Assembly: GCA_023379005.1 (NCBI GenBank) | Contig: JAMCTG010000004.1 | Coordinates: forward strand, 62,001-126,000 | Source of the DNA: Candidatus Babelota bacterium | GTDB taxonomy: Bacteria > Babelota > Babeliae > Babelales > Babelaceae | Direction: 5' to 3' | DNA: 64,000 nt | Shown: piece by piece, positions 34,329 through 43,106 of the stretch | Position numbering within the stretch: the stretch's first letter is position 1 | Layout: each line of letters starts with the position of its first letter | The notes under the pieces: model-generated | What the model saw: only the letters and a program-made list of their open reading frames with translations | What the model was told of the DNA's origin: nothing | Database searches by the model: none | Made by a program: the position numbers and the translations under genes

Positions 34329-35280
34329 AAATAACTATAAAAAATGATTGTTTAATTTCTTTTAAACGTTTTTCTAATTTTGCTTGACGATATTCATAAG
34401 TTGGATGAGTACCATGTAAATTTAAAAGAATAAGATTTACAATAAGATTTGCAACTTTAGGAGAAATTTTAACATCTTTAGCAAAATCCTTAATAAAGTT
34501 AATTCGTTTATCTCGCACTTGGATCTGATCTTTCATCAATTCAATGCCACCTTTTAAAATTTCAGGATCATTTATAACTGTATTATCGGCTTTTTGTTCT
34601 CTGTAACGCTTATATGCTTGAAACAATAAAATATTAATAATACACAATCCAATCGCGCTAGGAATTTTCAAAGATGTATTTAACATAGATGGCAAATATT
34701 GATTCATAAGTAGTTGCAATTTTTTAAATCCTTGCCATGTAATTGTTGGAATAATAATATTGGCTAGAGTTAAAAAAAGAACATCATTATTTTTAATATG
34801 ACTTGCTTCATGATTCAGAACAAACCTAATAACTTTTAATTTGTTTTCTTCATCAATAGTCAAAGAATCTTTTGAAAGTAATTCTTCTAATAAAGTTTTT
34901 TTTGTTTTTGGATCGATTCCTAAATGAATTATTTCAAAGCAATTCGTACTCGCATTCCAAGGTTCTAAGCGTTCATTTATATATATTTTAAGATCAATAT
35001 CCTTTAGAACTGATTTTAATTCATTTCTGACATATTGTTGAACCTTTATTGGTGCTTCAACGGGTCCTGGAATTAAATGTCTTAGATCTTTAGGAACAAG
35101 AAAATTTACACTCGCTGGTTCTTTATAAAGTTTATAACTTATTAAATCTGAAGCACCATCTATAGCATCAAGAGCAGGTTTTCCATTGCCAATTAACCAT
35201 TGAATAGCAGTCATCATGCCTGATTGTATAGAAGAAAATATGAACATACTAAGACAAAAAAATTTTAAGAATTGTTTCAA
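34327..35280 (-). CDS. M48-like zinc metallopeptidase, secreted
   Basis: 317 residues. The HExxH zinc motif is LNHEASHIKNND (near residue 157) and a downstream EQKAD (near residue 230) can supply the third ligand, the M48 pattern. The N-terminus from the TTG at 35280 is a good signal peptide (KQFLKFFCLSMFIFSSIQSG), and GGAGG lies 5 nt before this TTG, so I prefer it to the longer ATG at 35325. Hydrophobic stretches around residues 185-240 suggest membrane association. May be an envelope quality-control protease; substrate unknown. Confidence 0.8.
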   Translation of the reverse strand: MKQFLKFFCLSMFIFSSIQSGMMTAIQWLIGNGKPALDAIDGASDLISYKLYKEPASVNFLVPKDLRHLIPGPVEAPIKVQQYVRNELKSVLKDIDLKIYINERLEPWNASTNCFEIIHLGIDPKTKKTLLEELLSKDSLTIDEENKLKVIRFVLNHEASHIKNNDVLFLTLANIIIPTITWQGFKKLQLLMNQYLPSMLNTSLKIPSAIGLCIINILLFQAYKRYREQKADNTVINDPEILKGGIELMKDQIQVRDKRINFIKDFAKDVKISPKVANLIVNLILLNLHGTHPTYEYRQAKLEKRLKEIKQSFFIVI

Positions 35281-35426
35281 AATAACCTCCAAACAGTTAT
35301 ATATTTTAATATACAGATTGCACATTTTTTGTCAATCGTATATCACACCTTTTCGCCAAAGGTTTCCGGGTTATTCTCATCAATAGTTCTTTTTAAATAA
35401 TAAATTTATTTATGACGAGAATAAAA

Positions 35427-35457
35427 AAAAGAACTAGTTTCATGGACTAGTTCTTTT
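35427..35457 (-). terminator. Terminator of rpmB-rpsT
   Basis: A 12-bp stem AAAAGAACTAGT/ACTAGTTCTTTT with a 7-nt loop and a TTTTTTTTAT tail on the minus strand. Confidence 0.85.
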
Positions 35458-35485
35458 AATTTTTTAACTTTAACAAAAAAGTTTT

Positions 35486-35773
35486 TTACTTAGATGCAGC
35501 TTCTTGCTTGAAAGTTTGTGCAACTTTTTTGGACAATCTGCTCAATTTTCTTGAGGCAGTATTTGCATGCAATAAGCCTTTGCTTTTAGCACGAGCCAAT
35601 TTAGCTTCAACATCTTTTAACAAAACTTTTGTTTGCTCAAAATCTGCAGCTTGAGCAACAGCAGCTAAAACTTTTTTTATTGCAGTTTTAATAGCAGTAG
35701 CTCTTGCCAAATTACGTTCTGTACGAACGATATCTTGTTTAGCTTTTTTCTTTGCTGACTTTATATTTGCCAT
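35486..35773 (-). CDS. rpsT: 30S ribosomal protein S20
   Basis: Binds 16S rRNA in the small subunit body. MANIKSAKKKAKQDIVRTERN and GLLHANTASRKLSRLSKKV are the family hallmarks; 95 residues with the typical Ala/Lys composition. It follows rpmB by 20 bp on one transcript; rpsT is more often alone, so this pairing is a lineage trait. Confidence 0.97.
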   Translation of the reverse strand: MANIKSAKKKAKQDIVRTERNLARATAIKTAIKKVLAAVAQAADFEQTKVLLKDVEAKLARAKSKGLLHANTASRKLSRLSKKVAQTFKQEAASK

Positions 35774-35792
35774 TTAATCAAACCTTTAAAAT

Positions 35793-35996
35793 TTATACAA
35801 TTTTCTTAATCTTACCAGCTTTTAAGCATTTTGCACATACACTTTCATGATGCACTTTGCTTGAACCAGAATTTGCCAAAGTAAAACGAACTTTGTGCAC
35901 ATTTGGGTATACCCATTTTTTGGTTCTATTTTTTGCGTGGCTGACCATATTTGCCACAGCTGGTTTTTTATCGCATACAAAACAAATACGTGACAT
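35793..35996 (-). CDS. rpmB: 50S ribosomal protein L28
   Basis: 67 residues. SRICFVCDKKPAVANMVSHAKNRTKKW with the CxxC pair near residue 5 and a second CAKC near the end (CAKCLKAGKIKK) show the zinc-binding form of L28. A promoter with TTGAAA and TAAAAT lies upstream at 36049-36077. Confidence 0.96.
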   Translation of the reverse strand: MSRICFVCDKKPAVANMVSHAKNRTKKWVYPNVHKVRFTLANSGSSKVHHESVCAKCLKAGKIKKIV

Positions 35997-36048
35997 TTTT
36001 CCCTTTAATCGCTTTTAATAAGGATATTTCTAAATGAATTTTCTTATT

Positions 36049-36077
36049 ATTTTACTAAAAATTCAAATTTTTTTCAA
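36049..36077 (-). promoter_or_regulatory. Promoter of rpmB-rpsT
   Basis: Minus-strand TTTCAA complement gives TTGAAA (36072-36077) and TAAAAT (36049-36054), with 17 bp between. Confidence 0.5.
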
Positions 36078-36140
36078 TTATAATCGCTAATTTTTGATAT
36101 ATTCCTATAAATTGCATTAAAATGTTTCAGATAGAAACTT

Positions 36141-37451
36141 TTAAAAATAATAGGTGACTGCAGTCAAAACTCTAAAATTATTCACCAGACTTGGGTTTGG
36201 TATAGTGCCAAATTCATTATTTTTGCCGCTGCCCGCACCTGTAACTTCAAATTCTAAACCAACTTCACATGGTCCATTTCTGTACTTAATTCGTGGAGAA
36301 ACCCTATAGACATATTCAAGGCTTGGATTAAGACCAAATATAATTGGTTCTCCTGTAAATGAATCGATAGCTAATGATTGATTAGCACCTAATTTTTTTG
36401 TAGCGCCAGTAAATATACCAAATTGAAAGCATTCACTTAGGTCATAAATATATTCTACCCAAAAGGCAATTGCGGGTATATTTGCATAGGTTCTAAAATC
36501 TGTAACTGGATCTATAGTTTTAACTGCATAAGAGCCGAGTGAAGCAAATTCGGAAGCATTATCTTCATAAATAAGTTTAACTTTTAGTTCTGAAGTTTCA
36601 TTTTTAAAATCTAAATAAACTTCTCCTATAATGCCATTTATTGATTCTTTGTGATTAAACAAATTACCATTGGCAAATGTTACAGTTCTAGGAATTAATC
36701 TTTTAAAATCTAATATAGCCCCCAAACTACTTTCGTTCCAATTATATGTTAATTTAGCTGCGATATCAGGTAAAATTGCATTGCGCAAATATTGAGGGCT
36801 TGCTTCTCCTGGGCCAGTGCTGACAAAGTCAACCTGTTCATGTAAGGCAAAACTAAATTCAACATCTCCAAATCTTTTAGCGTAACGCACTTGGCTTTCA
36901 CGACATTCTAGTTCTATAGGAGCACCAGTGTTAATCGAAATTGTTTCAGGTTGGCACTCTTCTGGGCAAAGAAGATGCGAGTAATGACCAACTAACAAAG
37001 ATGATTCATCTTCCCAATCTAATTTAAAATAACAATAACGCATTCTTAAAGTATTTGGAAATGGATTAATTAAAGAAAGTAAAGCTCCGACAGCTATAAA
37101 ACCTTGAGCACCAACAAAGTCCATCTCAACTATAGCCAACAACTTTGTATCGTCATTTATACAAAAATCTTCGACTTTAAATCCAATTCTTGATTCAATA
37201 GCCGCCATATTATAACGGCCATGAGCATTGATATCTTTATTACGATTATCCAAAAGTTTAGGAGATGGATATAACAACACAACATCTTGAGTACTGATCA
37301 AATGAGGAATTTGCCTTGTATCGAAAATACTATCAAATTTAACTTTTCCATATGTTACTACTGGAACCGAAAATATTTCTATACAGTAAGTTGAATTACA
37401 AAAAATTAAAAGTAAAAATAAAATTGCTATCACTGATTTTGCACTTATCAT
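36141..37451 (-). CDS. Outer-membrane beta-barrel, porin-like
   Basis: 436 residues. A signal peptide (SVIAILFLLLIFCNSTYC) precedes beta-rich sequence with alternating hydrophobic residues and a C-terminal aromatic Phe (TAVTYYF), as in outer-membrane barrels. The start YGKVKFDSIFDTRQI and the YEYIYDLSE-like strands recall DcaP-type porins, but this is a weak likeness. Paired cysteines (CPEEC) occur near residue 160. It probably passes small solutes. Single gene between rpmB-rpsT and ftsH. Confidence 0.75.
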   Translation of the reverse strand: MISAKSVIAILFLLLIFCNSTYCIEIFSVPVVTYGKVKFDSIFDTRQIPHLISTQDVVLLYPSPKLLDNRNKDINAHGRYNMAAIESRIGFKVEDFCINDDTKLLAIVEMDFVGAQGFIAVGALLSLINPFPNTLRMRYCYFKLDWEDESSLLVGHYSHLLCPEECQPETISINTGAPIELECRESQVRYAKRFGDVEFSFALHEQVDFVSTGPGEASPQYLRNAILPDIAAKLTYNWNESSLGAILDFKRLIPRTVTFANGNLFNHKESINGIIGEVYLDFKNETSELKVKLIYEDNASEFASLGSYAVKTIDPVTDFRTYANIPAIAFWVEYIYDLSECFQFGIFTGATKKLGANQSLAIDSFTGEPIIFGLNPSLEYVYRVSPRIKYRNGPCEVGLEFEVTGAGSGKNNEFGTIPNPSLVNNFRVLTAVTYYF

Positions 37452-37526
37452 AAAACATGTTGTTAATTTTGCGCAAAAAAACTAACATAGCGATTTCATT
37501 AAGTCAAAACATTTTTTTAAAAAAAA

Positions 37527-37553
37527 GAGGAAGGATAAAATTTATCCTTCCTC
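37527..37553 (-). terminator. Terminator of ftsH
   Basis: A 13-bp stem GAGGAAGGATAAA/TTTATCCTTCCTC, one-base loop, with TTTTTTTT on the minus strand. Confidence 0.85.
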
Positions 37554-37572
37554 AAAAATTAACTGTTAAGAT

Positions 37573-39387
37573 TTATATGAGCCTATGTTCTTCTCTTGGG
37601 GAAATCCCTAATAATTGATAAATTTCTCCTGCATAAAGAGTTTCTTTTTCAATCAAAGTATTTGCAAGAAGATCAAGTTTATCTTTATTTGTTTTTAAAA
37701 GTTCAAGAGCTTTTTTATAACATACGTCGACAATATTTTTTATTTCTTCTTCGATCAAGCGCAATGTGTGTTCAGAATATTTTGCATCAGGATCTGTTTT
37801 GTACACAACATGCCCTAATTTTTCTGACATACCATATTTACAAACCATTTCTCTTGCAAGTTCAGTTGCTTTTTTAAAGTCATCATGCGCTCCAGTAGAA
37901 AGAACATTAAATGTAATTTCTTCAGCAGCTCTGCCACCCACTGATGTTGTAATAGTTGCAAGCATTTGTTCTTTATTAGTCAAAAATCTTTCTTTTTCAG
38001 GAAGCCAGTGTGTAATGCCAAGAGCTCCACCACGAGGCACAATAGTAACCTTATGTAATGGTTCTGAAGTTTCAGGTTGCAGCAAGATTGCTAATGAATG
38101 CCCAGCTTCGTGGAATGCAACTTTGCGTTTTTCGTCCTCTGAAAGAACACGAGATTTAATCGCTTTTCCAAGCATAATTTTATCCCTTGCTTCTTCAATA
38201 TCTTTCATAGTTACAAATAGTGCATCAGTTTTGGACGCAATAATTGCAGCTTCATTAATCAAATTCATTAAATCTGCACCTGTAAAACCTGGGGTAGCAC
38301 GAGCAATTTTATGAAAGTCTACATCTGCAGCAATTTTTACATCTCTTGCATGGACTTTCAAAATACTTTCTCGCGCTGCTAAATCTGGATATGGAACATG
38401 CACGGTTCTGTCAAAACGACCTGGTCTTAATAATGCTTTATCTAAAACATCTGGTCTGTTTGTTGCAGCCATTACAACAACTGCTGTATTGGCAGATTCA
38501 AATCCATCCATTTCAGTTAATAATTGATTTAGAGTTTGTTCACGTTCATCATGCCCACCACCAAGTCCACTTCCACGTTGTCTTCCAACAGCATCAATTT
38601 CATCAATAAATATTATGCATGGCGCATGTTTTCTTGCTTGAGCAAATAAATCTCTGACTCTAGCAGCACCCACACCAACGAACACTTCTATAAAATCTGA
38701 ACCACTTATGCTAAAAAATGGACAATTTGCTTCGCCTGCAACTGCTTTGGCAAGTAAAGTTTTACCATTTCCTGGTTCACCTACAAGTAAAATCCCTCGT
38801 GTTAACTTTGCCCCTAAACGGCGATACTTTTCAGGATTTTTTAAAAAATCGACAACATCGGTTAATTCTTCTTTTGCTTCCTGCACACCTGCAACAGAGT
38901 TAAAATTAACTTTAATTTGAGATGGCAAGAACATTTTAGCTTTGCTCTTGGTCATGGAAAAAATGTTACCATGTCCGCCACCACTAGACCCTCTTGTTTG
39001 TCTTAAAATTAACCAAATAGCGATTGGCGCACCAATAAATGCCAATAACAATAATATGTGCCAAAAATTAAATTGTGTTGATACTGGAGCTACAGAAAAA
39101 TCAACATTATGAGACTTTAATAATTCAATATTTTTTGGATTATCAACAACTACTGTTTCAAAGAATGTTCCATCTTTAAAAACTCCAAGAATTTCTTGGC
39201 CAATAATGTGTACTGATTTAATTTGATCTTGCTCAACAGCCTTTAAAAATGTTGAATATGCTATACTTTTTCTCTGTCTTGTAAAATCAGTTAATTTTGT
39301 AAGAACAGCTATGCCCAATAACAAAATTAACATTAAGAAAAAGAAGTTTCTCGGCCCACCTTTAAAATAATTTTTTATTTTTTTCAT
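37573..39387 (-). CDS. ftsH: ATP-dependent zinc metalloprotease FtsH
   Basis: Hexameric membrane protease for quality control. Two membrane helices (about residues 13-32 and 108-128) flank a short periplasmic domain. The AAA module has Walker [14 protein letters not shown] (near residue 205), Walker [12 protein letters not shown] and [23 protein letters not shown]. The protease site is HEAGHSLAI (near residue 425). 604 residues is normal. AGGTAGGA before the ATG. Confidence 0.97.
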   Translation of the reverse strand: MKKIKNYFKGGPRNFFFLMLILLLGIAVLTKLTDFTRQRKSIAYSTFLKAVEQDQIKSVHIIGQEILGVFKDGTFFETVVVDNPKNIELLKSHNVDFSVAPVSTQFNFWHILLLLAFIGAPIAIWLILRQTRGSSGGGHGNIFSMTKSKAKMFLPSQIKVNFNSVAGVQEAKEELTDVVDFLKNPEKYRRLGAKLTRGILLVGEPGNGKTLLAKAVAGEANCPFFSISGSDFIEVFVGVGAARVRDLFAQARKHAPCIIFIDEIDAVGRQRGSGLGGGHDEREQTLNQLLTEMDGFESANTAVVVMAATNRPDVLDKALLRPGRFDRTVHVPYPDLAARESILKVHARDVKIAADVDFHKIARATPGFTGADLMNLINEAAIIASKTDALFVTMKDIEEARDKIMLGKAIKSRVLSEDEKRKVAFHEAGHSLAILLQPETSEPLHKVTIVPRGGALGITHWLPEKERFLTNKEQMLATITTSVGGRAAEEITFNVLSTGAHDDFKKATELAREMVCKYGMSEKLGHVVYKTDPDAKYSEHTLRLIEEEIKNIVDVCYKKALELLKTNKDKLDLLANTLIEKETLYAGEIYQLLGISPREEHRLI

Positions 39388-39520
39388 GCATCCTACCTGA
39401 AATTAAAATCTATTATTTTCAATATATATTTAGATTTAAGAATTAATCTATAATAACTTTTAAAAAGCTCTCTAGTTCTTATAAAATTACCAAAAAATCG
39501 TAAAATTGTCGAGTAATTAT

Positions 39521-40789
39521 CTATTCATTATCACATTGCTCAGACCATGCAGGATAACTGCACAAATCTTTTTCAGATGTTATAAAAAAAGACTTTTTTG
39601 TTCTGATATTTAGAATTTTGACCCTGCTCAAATTTTCTGTCTGAAAGCAAAAAACAACGTAGTTTCCGCATGGAGACCAACACGGATCTATTTTATTTCC
39701 AGAATCAAAAGTTAACTGTTCATGAATTTTCGAATTCATGTCATAAAGCATCAGTTGCATTACACCTTCATCTTTTTTGCAATATACAATCTTGTTATTG
39801 CCCTTGCTGTAACAAGGGGCAACACAATATCCTGAATTCGTTATAGTTGTTATTTGCCCGTCAGAAAAATCATATATGCATATTCTAGAACTTCTATCTT
39901 CAAAATCACATGCAAAAACAATGCTATTATTTCGGGTAAAATTAGGACTAGATGATGTGCCTTGCATGGAAATCAGTTTTGTATGTACTGCTTTTTTTTG
40001 TTTGTCATCATATTTAAAATGCCAAATATTTCCTGATCTGCAATAAACTGCTTCATCATCCAAGCATGATATTCCAACCAAGGTTCCATCAAAATTAAAA
40101 ACAATCCGTCTATTTTGATGTAAATCAGAAAACATTAATCTGACATTTGTTTTTGTAAATTCTGAATACCAAATTCCAGGATTTAATTTATCATTATTCC
40201 ATTGAGGTTTTACATTAACTGTGGCAGTGTCGACAATTTTAAATTCCTTTTCTCCATTGAGATCTTGAAAACAAATTTGTGTTCGATGTTGTGAGCGGCT
40301 TTTTGAAACTTTTTTAACATAAGCAATTTTACTATTAAAACATGATTTTTCACCCGTAAGCTGAAACCAAATTTTTGATGCCAACTGATGCACAAATTTT
40401 TCTATATTTTTATTAAAATCAATTTTAAAACCTTTAACCATTAATCCTTGAGCAGTATCATAAATTCTTGATTCTATATAATTGCCATCGTCCGAGATAT
40501 TCAAAAAATTAATAACAGAATAACCATCATCAAAATATTGTGTAATATCAGAAACTTTCTTAGGCATTTCTGCTGATTTTATTTCAACTTCAAATTGTCC
40601 GCTCATCATCAAATCTTTTTTTAACAATTCAATGATATTTTGGTCATTTATATTTACATTTAAAATCAACAGCGGAACAATTTTAGTTTTTATTTGTTCA
40701 CAATTTTGTAAATTAATTTCTTGTTCAGCAAATAAAAATGAAAAAAAAGCCAAAGTTAATAATTTGAACATTTTTGCACCCAGTTTCAT
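39521..40789 (-). CDS. tolB: Tol-Pal system protein TolB
   Basis: Periplasmic beta-propeller that links TolA and Pal in outer-membrane constriction. An export signal (FKLLTLAFFSFLFA) is followed by an N-terminal alpha/beta domain with LLKKDLMMSGQFEV, and propeller blades with SSPNFTRNNSIVFACDF, APCYSKGNNKIVYCKK, DPCWSPCGNYVVFC and YPAWSEQCDNE. The stop codon follows the last blade directly. The ATG overlaps the tolA stop as ATGA. pal would normally come next but the following gene is ftsH. Confidence 0.85.
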   Translation of the reverse strand: MKLGAKMFKLLTLAFFSFLFAEQEINLQNCEQIKTKIVPLLILNVNINDQNIIELLKKDLMMSGQFEVEIKSAEMPKKVSDITQYFDDGYSVINFLNISDDGNYIESRIYDTAQGLMVKGFKIDFNKNIEKFVHQLASKIWFQLTGEKSCFNSKIAYVKKVSKSRSQHRTQICFQDLNGEKEFKIVDTATVNVKPQWNNDKLNPGIWYSEFTKTNVRLMFSDLHQNRRIVFNFDGTLVGISCLDDEAVYCRSGNIWHFKYDDKQKKAVHTKLISMQGTSSSPNFTRNNSIVFACDFEDRSSRICIYDFSDGQITTITNSGYCVAPCYSKGNNKIVYCKKDEGVMQLMLYDMNSKIHEQLTFDSGNKIDPCWSPCGNYVVFCFQTENLSRVKILNIRTKKSFFITSEKDLCSYPAWSEQCDNE

Positions 40790-41574
40790 AATTTAATGGT
40801 AAGTTCCATTCCCCAAGTCAAACGAGGAAAATTTGTACGCATTAGGCTAGCTCTCGCTTCACTGTCATAAACAGGAATCCCGGTTAATTCTTGGCAAATA
40901 ATTTCTTCAATTTTTCCATCTTGTGAAATTTTAATCTTAAATTTGCAAGACAAATCCTTTGCAAAACCGATTGGTCTTTGCCAATGTTCTACAATTGCAT
41001 TTATTACTGCGAGTTGAATAGCATCAATCTGTTCTATATTTTCCTGCACACTAATTACACAATTAAAATTTTGAATATTTTGTTCTGCATTTTCAGTTTT
41101 TATTTCTTGTATAACTTGTTGTTTAGGTTCAACCTTAGGTTGTTCTTCAAATTTTTCAATTTCTTGTTTCAGTACAGGTTCTTCTTTAATTACTTTTTCA
41201 GGTTCAAGTTTCTTATTTTTTATTTTTTCTTTTTTAGATTTGGTATTTTTTTTATCGTCATCAAGTAATTTTGTTTTAAAAAATTTTTCTTTTTTTTTAC
41301 TTTTTTTTTCTATTATTTTTTTTTCACTAGTTGGTTCAACTTTGTTTGCCATTTTAGAGGTCTGAAATTTTGAATTAACTTTATTTGAAAACGTTACAGG
41401 AATCGCTGAATAACTATTCAAATTAATATTTGATACGTCAATTATTTTTGAATTATTTCGTACAAATAAAAATGGAAATGAAAAAATAAATAAATGTAAA
41501 AAAAGAGAAAATAATAAAATTTTTGAAAAATTAAGATTCTTTTCGCTGATTAACTTGAGTTGCCAAGGCAACAT
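40786..41574 (-). CDS. tolA: TolA/TonB-type energy transducer
   Basis: 262 residues. One N-terminal helix (about residues 17-38), a long charged Lys/Glu-rich periplasmic linker (residues 75-165) and a C-terminal domain with AVINAIVEHWQRPIG, EEIICQELTGIPVYDSEARASL and FPRLTWGMELTIKL. Position between tolR and tolB favours TolA; the linker composition could also fit TonB. GGGGGGA sits 9 nt before the ATG, inside tolR. Confidence 0.85.
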   Translation of the reverse strand: MLPWQLKLISEKNLNFSKILLFSLFLHLFIFSFPFLFVRNNSKIIDVSNINLNSYSAIPVTFSNKVNSKFQTSKMANKVEPTSEKKIIEKKSKKKEKFFKTKLLDDDKKNTKSKKEKIKNKKLEPEKVIKEEPVLKQEIEKFEEQPKVEPKQQVIQEIKTENAEQNIQNFNCVISVQENIEQIDAIQLAVINAIVEHWQRPIGFAKDLSCKFKIKISQDGKIEEIICQELTGIPVYDSEARASLMRTNFPRLTWGMELTIKL

Positions 41575-41959
41575 TTTTAATTCCCCCCATATATTTTAAA
41601 CGATCAACAAATTCACAAACAGTTCCGTGACTAACTTGTTTATCAGCTTTTACAAAAACAGTTTGCGCATTTTTTTGATTGGTTTTCTTTTTAATTGAAG
41701 CAATTAATTCATTTAAAGTTAAGGGACTATCATTTAAATAAAATTTTTCTTTTTTATCTATGTAAACAACCAAATCTTCTTTTTTAGGTTCAGATTCTGC
41801 TTTGCCTTGGCTACGCGGTAATTCTACATTTACAGCATTATGTAACATTGGAGTAGCCACCATAAAGATAACAAGAAGAGTCAAAGCCGTATCTATCAAT
41901 GGTGTGAGCGTAACTTCTGGCATCGCCAATTTATTTCGTCTATTAAAACGACGGATCAT
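41531..41959 (-). CDS. tolR: TolR / ExbD-family biopolymer transporter
   Basis: Proton-channel partner of TolQ. N-terminal LAMPEVTLTPLIDTALTLLVIF carries the membrane helix with the essential Asp (near residue 23). A periplasmic domain with VYIDKKEKFYLNDSPL follows. 142 residues. The ATG at 41959 overlaps the tolQ stop as ATGA. Confidence 0.93.
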   Translation of the reverse strand: MIRRFNRRNKLAMPEVTLTPLIDTALTLLVIFMVATPMLHNAVNVELPRSQGKAESEPKKEDLVVYIDKKEKFYLNDSPLTLNELIASIKKKTNQKNAQTVFVKADKQVSHGTVCEFVDRLKYMGGIKNVALATQVNQRKES

Positions 41960-42642
41960 TGATTTTGTCCTCTTAAATTATATCTTACAATCATTTCAAT
42001 TTTAGAAATAAACATTAATAGTCTGTGTTCCAAATCTCTAATTTGTGAATTTATATAATGAAATAAAATTAGCGAAGGAATTGCGACAATAAGACCTGCT
42101 AAAGTTGTAATTAAGGCTTCAGCAATACCTGGTGCTACTGTAGCAATATCTGCAGATTTTAAAGCACTTATAGATACAAATGAATGAATTAATCCCCAAA
42201 TTGTTCCAAATAATCCTAAAAGTGGAGAAACTGCTGCACTAGTGGAAAGAAAATTTAAATACGATTCTTCGGTATGAATAACATCTGCAATGTGCTGGTC
42301 TATGGTTATTTGAAGATATTCAAAATCTTTTTCAGATAACCCATTTCCCAATTGCAAAACAGATTTTAGTGATTGTAGATAATAAGATAAAATTTTTCCC
42401 GGCATAGAGTTATTCAAATTGGCAGATTCCCTTGCAAGATCTTCAAATGAAATCACCCTATTCAAAATTGTTTCTGCATTAGTTATTTCACGTTTTTTCT
42501 TTTTCAAGCTTAATAATTTATAAAAAGCAATTGCCCAAGAAGCAATCGACATTAAAAATAAAACTATTAAAACAAATTTACTTACATAATCTGATGCTAA
42601 AATTAATTGCATCAAAGCATTTTGCATGGATATTGCTGACAT
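41956..42642 (-). CDS. tolQ: TolQ / ExbB-family proton channel
   Basis: 228 residues with three membrane helices (about 14-38, 130-155 and 172-195). SAAVSPLLGLFGTIWGLIHSF and AEALITTLAGLIVAIPSLILF are the family hallmarks. Uses the proton gradient with TolR to drive TolA. First gene of tolQ-R-A-B. Confidence 0.94.
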   Translation of the reverse strand: MSAISMQNALMQLILASDYVSKFVLIVLFLMSIASWAIAFYKLLSLKKKKREITNAETILNRVISFEDLARESANLNNSMPGKILSYYLQSLKSVLQLGNGLSEKDFEYLQITIDQHIADVIHTEESYLNFLSTSAAVSPLLGLFGTIWGLIHSFVSISALKSADIATVAPGIAEALITTLAGLIVAIPSLILFHYINSQIRDLEHRLLMFISKIEMIVRYNLRGQNQ

Positions 42643-42759
42643 TTTTTTCCTAAATCAAATAAATTTTTATATAATTTTATTAGATCAACAAGTTTCAAGC
42701 AACAAAAACATAAAATAATAAATTGTACGTTAATTAACTTTGTGTAAATATTTCTTTCT

Positions 42760-43087
42760 AAGGTATTTTGCTTGCCCAAAATACCTTAACTAAAATGCAC
42801 CAACATGCTGTTGGATCGCTTAACGTTTTGCAACTCAAACCCACGAAACCTAACGGTTTTGGGTTTTCAAACACTCAAAACTTACAATGATTTATTTCAC
42901 TATTTATAAAGCACTAAAGCAGCTCTTTGAAGTCATATAGTTTTTACGACAATCTGAGCCGAACTTTTACTTAAAAACTAAAATGTTTGTTTTATAAGAG
43001 GCGAATGGTTGGCTTTTAAAAACGTTAAGGGATGCAAGGGAAAGTTGCCGCCCTTTATTGATAAGCTTTGGGCGCGCAAAGCTTATC
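42760..43087. other. Gene-free structured region between cca and tolQ
   Basis: The 464 bases between tolQ and the CCA enzyme hold no credible gene. Two perfect hairpins mark the ends: AAGGTATTTT/AAAATACCTT (42760-42787) and GATAAGCTTTG/CAAAGCTTATC (43060-43087). Between them an 11-bp inverted repeat, CTTAACGTTTT (42819-42829) with AAAACGTTAAG (43019-43029), spans about 190 bp. Further stems AAACCCA/TGGGTTT and CCAACA/TGTTGG occur. The G+C share is higher than in the surroundings. Could be an untranslated RNA or a mobile remnant. No tmRNA, RNase P or rRNA signature was found. Confidence 0.5.
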
Positions 43088-43106
43088 GAAAAAAATTAAT
43101 TAAACT

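Noticed and set aside
37766-38314. 182-codon frame opposite ftsH
   Set aside because: Shadow of conserved ftsH coding with no family match or ribosome-binding site.
42810-43030. Integron attC-like core sequences (GTTRRRY, RYYYAAC) in the gene-free region
   Set aside because: Cores are in the same orientation or too far apart (about 210 bp, longer than usual attC sites), and no integrase or cassette is nearby.
42760-43087. tmRNA or RNase P RNA candidate
   Set aside because: No tRNA-like GGTTCGA end, tag frame or RNase P conserved motifs were found on either strand.
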